From positions 44,142 to 108,141 of the forward strand of contig MVRE01000014.1 in assembly GCA_002067895.1 (NCBI GenBank): a stretch of 64,000 nt of DNA, written 5' to 3'. Source of the stretch: Methanoregula sp. PtaU1.Bin051 (GTDB lineage Archaea > Halobacteriota > Methanomicrobia > Methanomicrobiales > Methanospirillaceae). The translations under genes were made by a program, and so were the position numbers. A model generated the notes under the pieces. It made no database searches. It was not told the origin of the DNA and saw only the letters and a program-made list of their open reading frames with translations. The stretch's first letter is position 1. Each line of letters starts with the position of its first letter. Shown here in pieces: positions 1 through 8,438 of the stretch.

Positions 1-456
1 CAGGGCGTCCTCCACTTCGAAACACTTGGGTGCGGCGATGTCTTCGAGGTTGATCCCACCGAAGACCGGCGCGATGTTTTTCACCTGGTCAACAAAATCG
101 GTCTCGTAGCTCTCGAAGCAGATGGGGAAGGCGTCGATGCCGGCGAATTCCTTGAACAGGATCGCTTTGCCCTCCATTACCGGGATTGCGGCATAGCCCC
201 CGATGTTCCCGAGCCCGAGCACGGCCGAGCCGTCCGTCACGATCGCGATCGTGTTCGCCTTCAGCGTGTACTTATATGCAAGGTTCCGGTCCTTTGCGAT
301 TGCCCGGCAGACCTCGGCAACGCCCGGGGTGTAAGCCCGGGAGAGGTCGAGCTTCGTCTTCAGGGGCACCTTTGGCCGGATCTCCAGCTTGCCCTTGTGC
401 TTGCGGTGAAGGGCGAGAACCTCCTCGTCCAGTTCCTTTCCGGAGACGGGGATCAT
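1..456 (-). CDS. NAD(P)-dependent malic enzyme, N-terminal part (cut by window edge)
   Basis: The reverse strand reads as an open frame of 152 codons from an ATG at 454-456 through the window edge. The protein starts MIPVSGKELDEEVLALHRKH and contains SRAYTPGVAEVCRAIA, the conserved N-terminal malic enzyme block, then TDGSAVLGLGNIGGYAAIPV and FKEFAGIDAFP. The family oxidatively decarboxylates malate to pyruvate in the cytosol; the cofactor cannot be told from this half. The C-terminal NAD-binding domain lies outside the window. A weak purine-rich stretch (TAAGGGT) precedes the start. The gene is divergent from the ECF transporter operon. Family assignment is firm; only the 5' part is visible. 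Confidence 0.9.
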   Translation of the reverse strand, partial: MIPVSGKELDEEVLALHRKHKGKLEIRPKVPLKTKLDLSRAYTPGVAEVCRAIAKDRNLAYKYTLKANTIAIVTDGSAVLGLGNIGGYAAIPVMEGKAILFKEFAGIDAFPICFESYETDFVDQVKNIAPVFGGINLEDIAAPKCFEVEDAL

Positions 457-715
457 AGTACCCTTACCAGAATGAAGGGAGGATGCGGCAATGAACGTTC
501 CTGTCCGGGAAAAGGGGGGGAAGTGACAGCATTGTTCCGGCCCGCAAGTGGACATGGCCACCTGTGGACTGGAATATAAAACTGGTTGCTATTTATACAT
601 GAATGAACAAATACATACATCAAGGTACTAGTTAGTCAATCCAATCCGGTTGGCCAGACCAGACCCCCGAAATATACGCACTTCAAAAACGTTCGTCTGA
701 AAAGTAGTGATCACC
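457..715. promoter_or_regulatory. Divergent promoter region, malic enzyme / ECF operon
   Basis: No gene is visible in these 259 bases. Two archaeal TATA-like boxes lie back to back: TATAAAA-like at 573-581 on the plus strand, pointing to the ECF operon, and TATAAATA at about 589-598 read on the minus strand, pointing to malic enzyme. Both imply leaders of roughly 100 nt or more. The stretch also contains TTAGTCAAT near 635-643, resembling short motifs upstream of other genes in the first 10 kb. Confidence 0.4.
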
Positions 716-1243
716 ATGAAGTCAAAAGATATTGCCATTGTCGGTATTCTCCTTGCCATCGGCGCAATTTTGCGCTACTTCCTCGCCATGCTTCACACGC
801 CTTTGACGCCGAACATGATTATCGCGTTCTACTGTCTCGCGATCATCCTGATACGGCCCAAGGTCTACGAGGCTCTTGGCATCGGTATCGTCTCCGGTAT
901 CCTCTCGATGCTGATCTCAAGCTCGATGTTCCCGCCAGCAAATCTTATCTCAGAGCCGATAGGTGCACTCGTCTGCTTCGGGCTGTATGCAGTCCTGCGC
1001 GAGCGGACAAAGTTTGCACCTACCGCAACCACGTTTATCGCAACGCTCGCGAGCGGTTTCACGTTTGCAGCGGTAGCGATTATCGCGATCGGTGCGACGT
1101 ATCTCGCGAAGTACAACGGCGACATCATGGCGTTCGTTGCGGTCTTCGTCCCGATTGTTGTCATAACGGCAGTTTTTAATGCAATCATAGTCCAGCTCCT
1201 CTACATCCCTTCCAGCAGGGTGCTTCTTAGAGGACAGGAATGA
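716..1243 (+). CDS. ECF transporter S component (substrate-binding membrane subunit)
   Basis: A 175-aa, very hydrophobic protein with about five or six membrane spans, followed directly by the ATPase and transmembrane (T) genes of an ECF transporter, so it is read as the substrate-specific S subunit. The substrate (a vitamin, metal or amino acid) cannot be read from the sequence; the N-terminus MKSKDIAIVGILLAIGAILR resembles TrpP-like S components. I prefer ATG 716 to the in-frame GTG at 707, because GTGATC just upstream of 716 matches the extended archaeal Shine-Dalgarno. Its stop overlaps the next start (ATGA at 1240-1243), so translation is probably coupled. Confidence 0.75.
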   Translation: MKSKDIAIVGILLAIGAILRYFLAMLHTPLTPNMIIAFYCLAIILIRPKVYEALGIGIVSGILSMLISSSMFPPANLISEPIGALVCFGLYAVLRERTKFAPTATTFIATLASGFTFAAVAIIAIGATYLAKYNGDIMAFVAVFVPIVVITAVFNAIIVQLLYIPSSRVLLRGQE

Positions 1244-2667
1244 TCGAGCTAAAAAACGTCAGTTACACGTACCCGCACACGGTGCAGCCGGCCCTGCACC
1301 GGATCTCCCTTTCTCTAGAAAAAGGCCGGTGCATCATGATTACCGGTCCTTCGGGGGCCGGAAAAACATCGCTCTGCCTTGCAGCTTCCGGCATCCTGCA
1401 CCACGAATACGGCGGCAAGATGGAGGGCGAGGTGATCGTAGACAATAAAAACGTCTCGGTGTACAAAACGCTTTCCGACCTCGCAAGGAATGTCGGCGTC
1501 GTCTTCGACGACGCGGAAGCCCAGATGATCTTCACCACAGTCGAGGAGGAGATCCTCTCGGCGCTCGAGCACCGTGGACTTTCCGCGGAGGAGATAGAAA
1601 AGCGCCTTGCTGAGATCATGAAGATTACTTACCTTAACGAGCTGAAGGACAGGTCACCGCATAACCTCTCGGGAGGCCAGAAGCAACGCGTGGCCCTTGC
1701 TGCAACGCTTGCGCTCGGAAACGACATCCTGCTCCTCGATGAACCAACCTCCGAGCTTGACGAGCACGCGACGGTACGGATCGCCGGGATCCTAGCAGGG
1801 CTCAAAGCACAGGGAAAGACCCTGCTTTTAATCGAGCACAAGTACAGCCAGTTCCGGGAGATGGTCGATACTCTTGTTGTCATGGAGAACGGGACCGTCA
1901 CCGCGAAGGGAAAACCGGAAGACCTCCTCAGGGATGAACGGATCCGGGGGATGGTGCTCCCGGATTTTTCCACATTCAGGAAGGCAGCACCGGCACCGGT
2001 TACGGCTGAGCCGGTCATCACGGTAAACAACCTGTCCCATTCGTACGGCACCATAGAAGCGCTTCATGACGTGAACCTCATGATCCGGAAAGGAGAGTTC
2101 GTTGCGATAGTCGGGGAGAACGGCTCGGGAAAGACGACTCTCGTCAAGCATTTCAACCGCCTCCTCTCACCGTCAGGCGGTGACGTGATCGTGAACGGGA
2201 GGAACGTAAAGGAGTGCAGCATCGCCGACCTTGCGCGGGACGTAGGGCTTGTCTTCCAGAACCCGGACCACATGTTCTTTGCCGATACGGTCCGGGACGA
2301 GATCGCGTACGGGGTGAAGAACCTTGCCATACAGGACGCCGGTGCAGTCATCGACGCGGCACTGAAGGACGCCGGCCTTACGGAATCGGCGGGCCTGTAC
2401 CCCCGCTGGCTCTCGCGCGGGGAGCGTCAGCGCCTCGCCATCGCCTGCGTCGTCGCCATGCAGCCCGGCATCATCGTACTCGACGAGCCGACGACCGGGC
2501 TCGACGGGTACGAGGCGCGGGACGTCATCATGATGCTTCGGAATCTCCAGGAGAAAGGGCATACCATCATCATCATCACCCATAACCGGGATATCGCCCG
2601 GCACTGCGCCGACCGGGTCATCACCATGGAGAACGGGCGGATCATCAGCGATACGGGAGGCGCGTGA
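1240..2667 (+). CDS. ecfA: ECF transporter ATPase, two fused ABC domains
   Basis: A 475-aa protein with two complete ABC ATPase domains in tandem. The first has Walker A GPSGAGKTS near residue 37, signature LSGGQKQR and Walker B ILLLDEPTSELDE. The second starts near residue 260 and has Walker A GENGSGKTT, a variant signature LSRGERQR and Walker B IIVLDEPTTGLD. In most ECF systems EcfA and EcfA' are separate proteins; here one chain supplies both nucleotide sites. The start overlaps the S-component stop (ATGA), and the stop overlaps the T-component region. It energises uptake by the S and T subunits at the cytoplasmic membrane. Confidence 0.93.
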   Translation: MIELKNVSYTYPHTVQPALHRISLSLEKGRCIMITGPSGAGKTSLCLAASGILHHEYGGKMEGEVIVDNKNVSVYKTLSDLARNVGVVFDDAEAQMIFTTVEEEILSALEHRGLSAEEIEKRLAEIMKITYLNELKDRSPHNLSGGQKQRVALAATLALGNDILLLDEPTSELDEHATVRIAGILAGLKAQGKTLLLIEHKYSQFREMVDTLVVMENGTVTAKGKPEDLLRDERIRGMVLPDFSTFRKAAPAPVTAEPVITVNNLSHSYGTIEALHDVNLMIRKGEFVAIVGENGSGKTTLVKHFNRLLSPSGGDVIVNGRNVKECSIADLARDVGLVFQNPDHMFFADTVRDEIAYGVKNLAIQDAGAVIDAALKDAGLTESAGLYPRWLSRGERQRLAIACVVAMQPGIIVLDEPTTGLDGYEARDVIMMLRNLQEKGHTIIIITHNRDIARHCADRVITMENGRIISDTGGA

Positions 2668-2669
2668 AT

Positions 2670-3467
2670 ATGGCCGAGATCCTCCAGTACGTGCACAAGG
2701 ACACGTTTTTGCACCAGCTCCACCCGTATACCAAGATCGCGTTCATCATCATCGTCTCCGTCATGTGTATCATCGCAACCGACCCCGCTTTCCTTGCCCT
2801 GATGGGTGTCACCATGCTCGCGATTGCGGCGTCCGGAAAGCTTCTTGCAGAGTCCCTCCACCAGCTCAAGCTGATCATCGTGATGAGCGTTGTTTTCATC
2901 GCGATCACGGTGATTACAATGCCCAATGGCGAGACGCTGGGGCACGTCGTCCCGCAGGCCGTCCCGTTCATCGGCGGGCTCATCCCGATAACGACCGGCG
3001 GGCTGATGATCGGCATCGTGCTGACGCTCCGGTTCATTGTGCTCATCTTCGCCTTCCAGCTCTTCCTCATCTCCACGCAGCCGCGGGACCTCGTCCACGC
3101 GATGGAGAAGGCGGGCTTCCCCATCGACTACGTCCTGATGTTCATCATCGCGCTGCGGTTCATCCCGACCCTCCAGATAGAGGGGCAGCGTATCCACGAA
3201 GCCCAGCTCGCACGGGGCTACAACCCAGGTACCGGCTTTGTAGGTAAGATCAGGAGCGTGGCCCCTATCGTCATCCCGCTCGTGTCCAACGCGCTGCTGC
3301 GATCCAACGTGCTGGGCCTTACCATCGATATGCGGGGGTACCGGACGGGGAAGAGAACGCATGTCCGGGAGCGGGTTTTTATGAAGCGCGACTATGCCGT
3401 GTTTGCTGTGCTGGCCGTTGCCGGCTGCGGGTTCGTTGCGCTCGTCCTGAAAGGGATACTTGTCTGA
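2670..3467 (+). CDS. ecfT: ECF transporter transmembrane coupling subunit EcfT
   Basis: A 265-aa membrane protein with four to six hydrophobic spans and the two Ala-Arg-Gly-type coupling motifs of EcfT (AQLARGYN and DMRGYRTGKR) in the C-terminal cytoplasmic half. These motifs contact the ATPase. A GTG at 2664 overlaps the ATPase stop (GTGA), but GGGAGG at 2655-2660 is spaced well for ATG 2670, so I chose that. It is the third and last gene of the S-A-T operon; an oligo-T stretch and a small hairpin follow. Confidence 0.9.
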   Translation: MAEILQYVHKDTFLHQLHPYTKIAFIIIVSVMCIIATDPAFLALMGVTMLAIAASGKLLAESLHQLKLIIVMSVVFIAITVITMPNGETLGHVVPQAVPFIGGLIPITTGGLMIGIVLTLRFIVLIFAFQLFLISTQPRDLVHAMEKAGFPIDYVLMFIIALRFIPTLQIEGQRIHEAQLARGYNPGTGFVGKIRSVAPIVIPLVSNALLRSNVLGLTIDMRGYRTGKRTHVRERVFMKRDYAVFAVLAVAGCGFVALVLKGILV

Positions 3468-3482
3468 AATAATCAAAAGACC

Positions 3483-3514
3483 TTTTTTTGACAAAAGACC
3501 CATCTGGGTTTTTT
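3483..3514 (+). terminator. Oligo-T / hairpin terminator after ecfT
   Basis: A run of seven T begins 15 nt after the ecfT stop. A small stem ACCC-ATCT-GGGT (3498-3509) continues into TTTTTT. Oligo-T tracts are the normal archaeal termination signal; the hairpin is extra. It separates the plus-strand operon from the minus-strand tRNA-Arg. Confidence 0.5.
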
Positions 3515-3522
3515 AAGAAAAA

Positions 3523-3594
3523 CGCCCCGGCCGGGATTCGAACCCGGGTCAAAAGCTCCGGAGGCTTCTAGGATATCCACTACCCTACCGGGGC
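3523..3594 (-). tRNA. tRNA-Arg (anticodon CCG)
   Basis: The reverse complement folds as a tRNA: acceptor GCCCCGG/CCGGGGC, D-loop with GG, anticodon stem GAAGC/GCTTT around loop CTCCGGA (anticodon CCG), and T arm CCGGG-TTCGAAT-CCCGG. The discriminator is G and no intron is seen. CCG decodes the CGG arginine codon. A T-rich stretch follows on the minus strand. Confidence 0.93.
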
Positions 3595-3723
3595 GCGAAG
3601 ATTGCACATAAATGACGCTATGCAGATTTTTAAATCTTTGGAGGAATTGGGTCATAACAGATCCAATTCCGGAAAATGAGATAGGATTAAAGGATCTTGG
3701 ATTCGGAATTACAATAGGCAACC

Positions 3724-4590
3724 ATGGAGCAGATCCTCTCGCGGGAGATTAAGGCCGGCACCCGATTCTTTACCCTGACGGTCGACAAGGAAGACCTCTC
3801 GGAGATCTACCCGGGCTTTTTCCGGTACACGCTGGCCGTCCGTTCCGGCGATGCAGCGATCGCGCTCTTCCGGACAAATACCTACGAGTATGCGCCCGGC
3901 GTCCCGCTCCGTGCTGAAGAAGTCACTCTTGAAAAGGCGGATCGCTGGGAAAAAGACCTTCAGGCCAACGCCGATGAATTCCTTTCCGGGCTGAAATCTG
4001 AGCTGAAAACGCCTGTACAAATCCCGCACGTCGACGTCGTTATCGTGCAGGCAAGTCCTCGGGCAGACGGGAACTCGAGCACCCTTGCGCAATGGGCAGA
4101 GGTGGCGGCGCGGGAAGCCGGCATGGAAGTCGACGTGATCTACCCGCACGATATGGATATCCATGAATGCATCGGCTGCTACCAGTGTTTCAACGCCGGC
4201 ACCTGTATCTATGACGACGACATGATAGGCATCATCGCACAGGTCAATAGCTGCCGGCTCCTCATCATCTGCACGCCGGTCTATACCAACACGGTGCCGG
4301 GCAACCTCAAGCTGATGATCGACCGGTTCCAGGAGTACTTTGCGGCGCAGTCGCTTGATTTGGCACAAACGGGAAAGACAAAGGGGATTATCCTCTCCGT
4401 TGCCGGCCGGCCAGGGCAGGAGAACTTCACCTGCATTAAAAAAGTCTTAACATCGTTCATGAATATCGCGGGCATCAGGCCGGCCGGGGACGTTTTCATC
4501 GATGGCGTGGACCGGGTCCATGACATCCGGGAGATCGAGGGCTTACGCGAACGTGTTCAGGCGCTCGTTGAAAATTGTCTGAAATCATAA
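3724..4590 (+). CDS. Iron-sulfur flavoprotein (Isf-like NADPH-dependent FMN reductase fold)
   Basis: A 288-aa protein in two parts. Residues 1-95 are an N-terminal extension that I do not recognise. Residues 100-285 are a flavodoxin-fold FMN reductase domain starting VDVVIVQASPRADGNSSTLA, whose SPR-x-xGNS loop binds FMN phosphate. The compact cysteine motif CIGCYQCFNAGTC (C-x2-C-x2-C-x5-C) is that of archaeal iron-sulfur flavoproteins, which carry a 4Fe-4S cluster beside FMN and move electrons to oxidants such as peroxide or oxygen. It stands alone after tRNA-Arg. The N-terminal domain makes it longer than a typical Isf (about 190 aa). Confidence 0.8.
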   Translation: MEQILSREIKAGTRFFTLTVDKEDLSEIYPGFFRYTLAVRSGDAAIALFRTNTYEYAPGVPLRAEEVTLEKADRWEKDLQANADEFLSGLKSELKTPVQIPHVDVVIVQASPRADGNSSTLAQWAEVAAREAGMEVDVIYPHDMDIHECIGCYQCFNAGTCIYDDDMIGIIAQVNSCRLLIICTPVYTNTVPGNLKLMIDRFQEYFAAQSLDLAQTGKTKGIILSVAGRPGQENFTCIKKVLTSFMNIAGIRPAGDVFIDGVDRVHDIREIEGLRERVQALVENCLKS

Positions 4591-4879
4591 ATTGAAAAAT
4601 CAATGATAAGAAAAAAACTGGAATTAAAACAATTTGTTACGCTCCTGGGATTTTGGCCTTCTGTTTGAAGAACTCTGATGAATTCTTCCCATCCTCGTGA
4701 CTCTGATGAATCACTCGGACTTCATCCCCGCCACATGGGCACTTAAAAAAATGATCTGGTAATCATTTTTACGAGTCTGCCATCCAGGTGGATATCAGAC
4801 ATCCCCCGCGAGGCGGTATTAATCGGACACGTAATAGAGAACAAATCCGAAAAAGAGCGGTTTTTCATCCAGCGAGAAA
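4591..4879. other. Gap with a start-less 40-codon zinc-knuckle-like frame
   Basis: No complete gene is seen. On the minus strand, 4637-4765 reads as an open stretch that includes FFKCPCGGDEVRVIHQSHED and ends with TAA. It looks protein-like (a CPCGG knuckle and a hydrophilic tail) but a stop lies just upstream and no ATG, GTG or TTG precedes the knuckle. It could be a remnant of a decayed small protein or chance. The rest is the AT-rich 3' flank of hypD. Confidence 0.25.
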
Positions 4880-5908
4880 TCATGTTTTCCTGACATTGTA
4901 CATGTGCCAGATCTTGCAGGCCCCTTCGTGGCTCACCATGCAGGGCCCGACCGGTGTCCGTGGAGTACAGGCTTTTGCAAACATCTTGCAGTCCGACGGT
5001 TGGGCGATTCCGCGGAGGACCTTGTCGCAGATGCAGGCCGGGTGCTTGGCGACATGTTTGTACATGATGCCGTACTTCTTCCACGCATCGTACTGCGAGA
5101 ATTCCTCTTTCAGCCGAAGACCGGAGCCGCGGATGACGGGAAACCCGCGCCATTCCACATCGGACGGTTCGAAGACCTCGTACATGATCCTCTTTGCCTT
5201 CACGTTCCCTTCGCGGCTGACCGCACGGGGGTAAGCGTTCTCGACCCGGTGCGTGCCCTCCTTCACCTGTTTCACCAGCATCAGGAGGCCCAGCAGGATA
5301 TCGTCAGGCTCGAAGCCCGCGACCACCTGCGGCACCGGGAACTGCTCGTACTCGGCAAACCCCATCACCGTGCAGACATGGCCAGGCAGCATGAATCCGT
5401 TCAGCTTCGCCTCACCCTGCTCCAGCAGCCATTTCATGGCCGGTGGCACGATCCGGTGGCAAGAGAGAATCGAAAAATTCTCCGGTGGTTTGGTCAGCAT
5501 CATCGCAGCAACGGTCGGCGCGGTCGTCTCGAACCCGACCGAGATGAAGACAACGTCCGAATCCGTCTTCTGCGCGATCCCGACCGCCTTATGGATGCCC
5601 TGCACGACCCGCACGTCCCCGCCGCACGACTCGAGCGAGCCCTTTGTGCCGGGGACGCGGAGGAGGTCGCCATAGGTCGCAACGATGCAGCCCCTCCCGG
5701 CAAGTTCGAGCGCCGCATCGATCTCCCCCTGCGGCGTGATGCAGACCGGGCAGCCCGGCCCCATTACGATCTTCAGGTGCTCGGGAAGCAGGCTCCGGAG
5801 CCCCGCCCGTGCAATCGCCGCCTCATGGGTCCCGCAGATGTGCATGAATGCCATGTCGCGGTCAACGGCTTCTTTTAGGCTCTTTGCAATGTCAGTCCCT
5901 GCCGGCAT
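4880..5908 (-). CDS. hypD: Hydrogenase maturation protein HypD
   Basis: A 342-aa protein with all HypD hallmarks: CGTHE near residue 25, GPGCPVC near residue 50, GFETTAP, and a C-terminal iron-sulfur region with CICDKVLRG, PSDC, and CTPRTPVGPCMVSHEGAC. HypD forms the scaffold with HypC on which the Fe(CN)2CO centre of [NiFe] hydrogenases is built in the cytosol, which fits a hydrogenotrophic methanogen. No other hyp gene is in the window. It is divergent from mscS with only 46 bp between the starts. Confidence 0.95.
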   Translation of the reverse strand: MPAGTDIAKSLKEAVDRDMAFMHICGTHEAAIARAGLRSLLPEHLKIVMGPGCPVCITPQGEIDAALELAGRGCIVATYGDLLRVPGTKGSLESCGGDVRVVQGIHKAVGIAQKTDSDVVFISVGFETTAPTVAAMMLTKPPENFSILSCHRIVPPAMKWLLEQGEAKLNGFMLPGHVCTVMGFAEYEQFPVPQVVAGFEPDDILLGLLMLVKQVKEGTHRVENAYPRAVSREGNVKAKRIMYEVFEPSDVEWRGFPVIRGSGLRLKEEFSQYDAWKKYGIMYKHVAKHPACICDKVLRGIAQPSDCKMFAKACTPRTPVGPCMVSHEGACKIWHMYNVRKT

Positions 5909-5954
5909 GGAATCTCACTAGTATTTACCCCACAATAACATAAGCAGTACGTAT

Positions 5955-6986
5955 ATGGAGAACAGCATTCTCTATGCGGTGGCAGTGATCGCCGGCGGGA
6001 TTATTGCTGCTGCGATCGCCAACATTATTGTGCGCTGGCTCAGGAGCCACGCGGACAAGAGCGAGACCAAGGTCGATGACATCGTCATTGCAGCTATAGG
6101 GATCCCCCTGCAGGTCACGGTTATCGCCGTGTCGGTCTACATCGCACTCAAGTACTCAGGGATAGTGCCTGAAGAGTATACGTGGATCATCTCGGACCAG
6201 GTCATTAACACGTTCTATATCGTAATCGGTGCGTGGGTCATCTCGGCCTTCGTCCATAACTTCGTCGTGATCTACGGCGAGTGGCTCACCTCCCGGACCA
6301 AGAGCGATCTCGACGACCGGCTCATCGGGTTCATCGAGCTTGCCGCACGGTATATCATCTGGTTTGCAGCCGGCATGCTCATCCTGTCCAACCTGAAGAT
6401 CGATATCACTCCCTTCCTGGCCGGTGCCGGTATTGCCGGGCTGGCCCTTGCGCTTGCCGCACAGGACATCATCTCCAACTTCTTCGGGGGGGCGATTATA
6501 ACGGTTGACAAGCCGTTCAAGGTCGGGGACCGGATCAAGGTCGACCAGTTCTACGGGGACGTCATCAGCGTCGGGCCGCGGAGCACCCGGCTTCAGACAC
6601 TGGAATACCAGATCGTCACAATACCAAATAACAAAATAACCAGCAACGTGATTATCAACTATTCCCAGCCGGATCCCAAACTGAAGATGTCGATCCCCGT
6701 TTCGGTTGCCTACGGCACTGACGTCGACCGTGTGACAAAGATCCTCTACGAGGTCGTCGATGCGGCAATCAGGGAGACGGGATACCTGCACGATGAGCCG
6801 AAACCCCAGGTCTTCTTCACGGAGTTCGGGGCATCGGAACTCAAGTTCATCATCCGTGTCTGGTCGAAAGCATACAACACCCCTGACGAGGTCAAAGACT
6901 GCCTCAACCGCAGGATCAACGCACGGTTTGAAAAGGAAGGCATCGAGATCCCGTTCCAGCAGATCGATATCCATATGCGGAGCTGA
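5955..6986 (+). CDS. mscS: MscS-family mechanosensitive ion channel
   Basis: A 343-aa protein with an N-terminal membrane helix, two further spans, then the MscS pore helix and beta domain: GAGIAGLALALAAQDIISNF followed by FGGAIITVDKPFKVGDRIKV near residues 155-195. The Gly/Ala-rich TM3 pattern and the VGDRI motif are diagnostic. The C-terminal 100 residues form the cytoplasmic vestibule. It opens on membrane tension to release solutes during osmotic downshock. It is transcribed alone, divergently from hypD. Confidence 0.93.
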   Translation: MENSILYAVAVIAGGIIAAAIANIIVRWLRSHADKSETKVDDIVIAAIGIPLQVTVIAVSVYIALKYSGIVPEEYTWIISDQVINTFYIVIGAWVISAFVHNFVVIYGEWLTSRTKSDLDDRLIGFIELAARYIIWFAAGMLILSNLKIDITPFLAGAGIAGLALALAAQDIISNFFGGAIITVDKPFKVGDRIKVDQFYGDVISVGPRSTRLQTLEYQIVTIPNNKITSNVIINYSQPDPKLKMSIPVSVAYGTDVDRVTKILYEVVDAAIRETGYLHDEPKPQVFFTEFGASELKFIIRVWSKAYNTPDEVKDCLNRRINARFEKEGIEIPFQQIDIHMRS

Positions 6987-7051
6987 TCGTCCTATATTTC
7001 TCCCTGCAGGTACGGGGAAGGTTTATCAAAACACCCTTCCGACATTCCTGT

Positions 7052-7762
7052 ATGTTCGGGATATCCACGTTCTGCCTGCATAGAGAGCCACTGGACACTG
7101 CGCTGGATACCCTTGCAGCCGTGACGGATTACGTCGAGGTGATGGACGAAGGGTTGCACTTCCTCCATAATCCCGACGTTCTTGAAAATTATTCAATTAA
7201 ATATTCTGTCCATGCCCCGAGCCGGGGGACGAACCTTGCAAGCCTTTTAGAGCCGATCCGGCGGGCGAGCGTCGAGGTGATAAGCCAGTGTTTTGCCGTT
7301 GCTGCCGAGGTGAACGCGGATGTCATCGTCCATCCAGGTTATTTCGCATGGGAGGAGGAGCGGAAGGAAGCGGAAGACCAGTTCCGGCGATCGCGGGAAG
7401 ATCTCCTTGATATCGCTGACGAGTTCTCCGTTGCTTTCTCGTTCGAGAACATGGGGAACTGGCCGTATTTCCTGTTAAAGACGCCTGATGAACTTTCCCT
7501 GCTTGGAAAATGTGGGTTCGCACTCGATGTCGGGCATGCGCACCAGAACCACTGCCTTGACGGTTTTTTACCGGTGAAGGCCGACCATTACCATCTTCAC
7601 GACAACAATGCCGTCGAAGACACCCATGATCCGGTCGGTGCAGGGACGATCGATTTTGCACTGGTCATGGATGCCGTAAAAAAGAGCGGGATTAATCCGG
7701 TCATCGAGGTTGCATCGTTCAAAGGCACGCTCCAGAGCATTACGGCCCTGAAAAAGATCTGA
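7052..7762 (+). CDS. Sugar phosphate isomerase/epimerase-like TIM-barrel protein
   Basis: A 236-aa protein of the xylose-isomerase-like / AP endonuclease 2 TIM-barrel superfamily. Metal-ligand-type motifs appear in order: KYSVHAP (residue 50s), DVIVHPGY, FSFENMGNW (Glu), FALDVGHAHQN (Asp, His), DHYHLHDNN (His) and VIEVASF (Glu). These are the usual positions for divalent metal binding in the barrel. The substrate cannot be deduced. A TATA-like TTTATCAAAA lies about 30 bp upstream of the start, so the transcript probably has a very short leader. Confidence 0.75.
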   Translation: MFGISTFCLHREPLDTALDTLAAVTDYVEVMDEGLHFLHNPDVLENYSIKYSVHAPSRGTNLASLLEPIRRASVEVISQCFAVAAEVNADVIVHPGYFAWEEERKEAEDQFRRSREDLLDIADEFSVAFSFENMGNWPYFLLKTPDELSLLGKCGFALDVGHAHQNHCLDGFLPVKADHYHLHDNNAVEDTHDPVGAGTIDFALVMDAVKKSGINPVIEVASFKGTLQSITALKKI

Positions 7763-7942
7763 CCCGGCATTACGGCACGACCGCGGATCTTACAAAAACA
7801 GACGCCGGCGTACCTTCTCATTTCCGCAATGTTTTATAGTCAATACTACTAACGTAACTAGGCAACCTGCTCCGGTGGCCGGCCGACAGATCATGTCCCG
7901 CGAACGGACAATCGCATGGCGGCCGTATCCGGTCAGCGCAGG

Positions 7943-7985
7943 GCCTGTGTGGCTCAGCCGGTAGAGCACTTCCTTGGTAAGGAAG
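7943..7985 (+). pseudogene. tRNA-Thr 5' half (partial tRNA remnant)
   Basis: The 43 bases form a flawless 5' half of a tRNA: acceptor strand GCCTGTG, D arm GCTC-AGCCGGTA-GAGC, and anticodon arm CTTCC-TTGGTAA-GGAAG (anticodon GGT, Thr). No variable loop, T arm or pairing acceptor strand (CACAGGC) follows before the next tRNA at 8036. The break is after position 43, not at the 37/38 splice site, so it does not look like an intron-containing or split tRNA. It is best read as a remnant of a second tRNA-Thr. Confidence 0.7.
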
Positions 7986-8035
7986 GCATGAAACCGACCA
8001 CTTCCTCACATGCCGGCAGGTTGTAAGAAAAGAGA

Positions 8036-8107
8036 GCCTTTGTGGCATAGTGGCATTGCGCCGCCTTGGTAAGGCGGAGGTCGCGGGTTCAATCCCCGCC
8101 AAAGGCT
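8036..8107 (+). tRNA. tRNA-Thr (anticodon GGT)
   Basis: A complete cloverleaf: acceptor GCCTTTG/CAAAGGC, short D stem GCA/TGC, anticodon stem CCGCC/GGCGG around TTGGTAA (GGT), and T arm GCGGG-TTCAATC-CCCGC. Discriminator T. It lies 50 bases after the tRNA-Thr 5' half, which has the same anticodon loop but a different acceptor stem. Confidence 0.93.
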
Positions 8108-8215
8108 TATTATTTTTATATTTATTTATCATACATCTCATTCCGCATGCCGGAGTTCTTAATGTATGGAACAATCCATGCCCGGACGCGTAGGTAAGAT
8201 AAAGGGTACTGGTCT

Positions 8216-8380
8216 ATGATTGGAATTGAATCCGGTCGGGACATCATCATCATCTGGATGTCGGTCTGTACCGGCGCCATTGCCATGCATTTCATCGGCA
8301 ACCTGGCGCTAATCATCATCGTAACTTCTATCTATTGCGCAGTCACCGGCATCTACGTTTACCGAAAGATGGGGAAGTAA
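8216..8380 (+). CDS. Small membrane protein, 54 aa, unknown
   Basis: An ATG-TAA frame of 54 codons starting MIGIESGRDIIIIWMSVCTG and ending VYRKMGK. An in-frame TAA lies 21 bases upstream of the ATG, fixing the 5' limit. It has two hydrophobic stretches (about residues 9-28 and 29-48) and a basic C-terminus, the pattern of a two-span membrane peptide with a cytoplasmic tail. I do not recognise a family. It sits between tRNA-Thr and the aminotransferase. The hydrophobic design and clean stop support a real gene, but no Shine-Dalgarno is obvious. Confidence 0.5.
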   Translation: MIGIESGRDIIIIWMSVCTGAIAMHFIGNLALIIIVTSIYCAVTGIYVYRKMGK

Positions 8381-8438
8381 GGCGCTAGGCCGGAACTAGC
8401 GTCCATGCTCATCGCTTTTTTGCCCTGCCGCCCCTATA

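Noticed and set aside
2427..3503. Long minus-strand frames under the ecfA/ecfT genes (up to 358 codons)
   Set aside because: They are antisense shadows of GC-rich coding DNA, with His/Asp/Arg-rich low-complexity translations and no family resemblance.
4904..5878. 324-codon plus-strand frame opposite hypD
   Set aside because: HypD on the other strand is unmistakable; the plus-strand product is Arg/His-rich with no domain.
7943..8107. Split or intron-containing tRNA-Thr
   Set aside because: The 5' half ends after position 43 rather than 37, and no matching 3' half with the complementary acceptor strand lies in the window.
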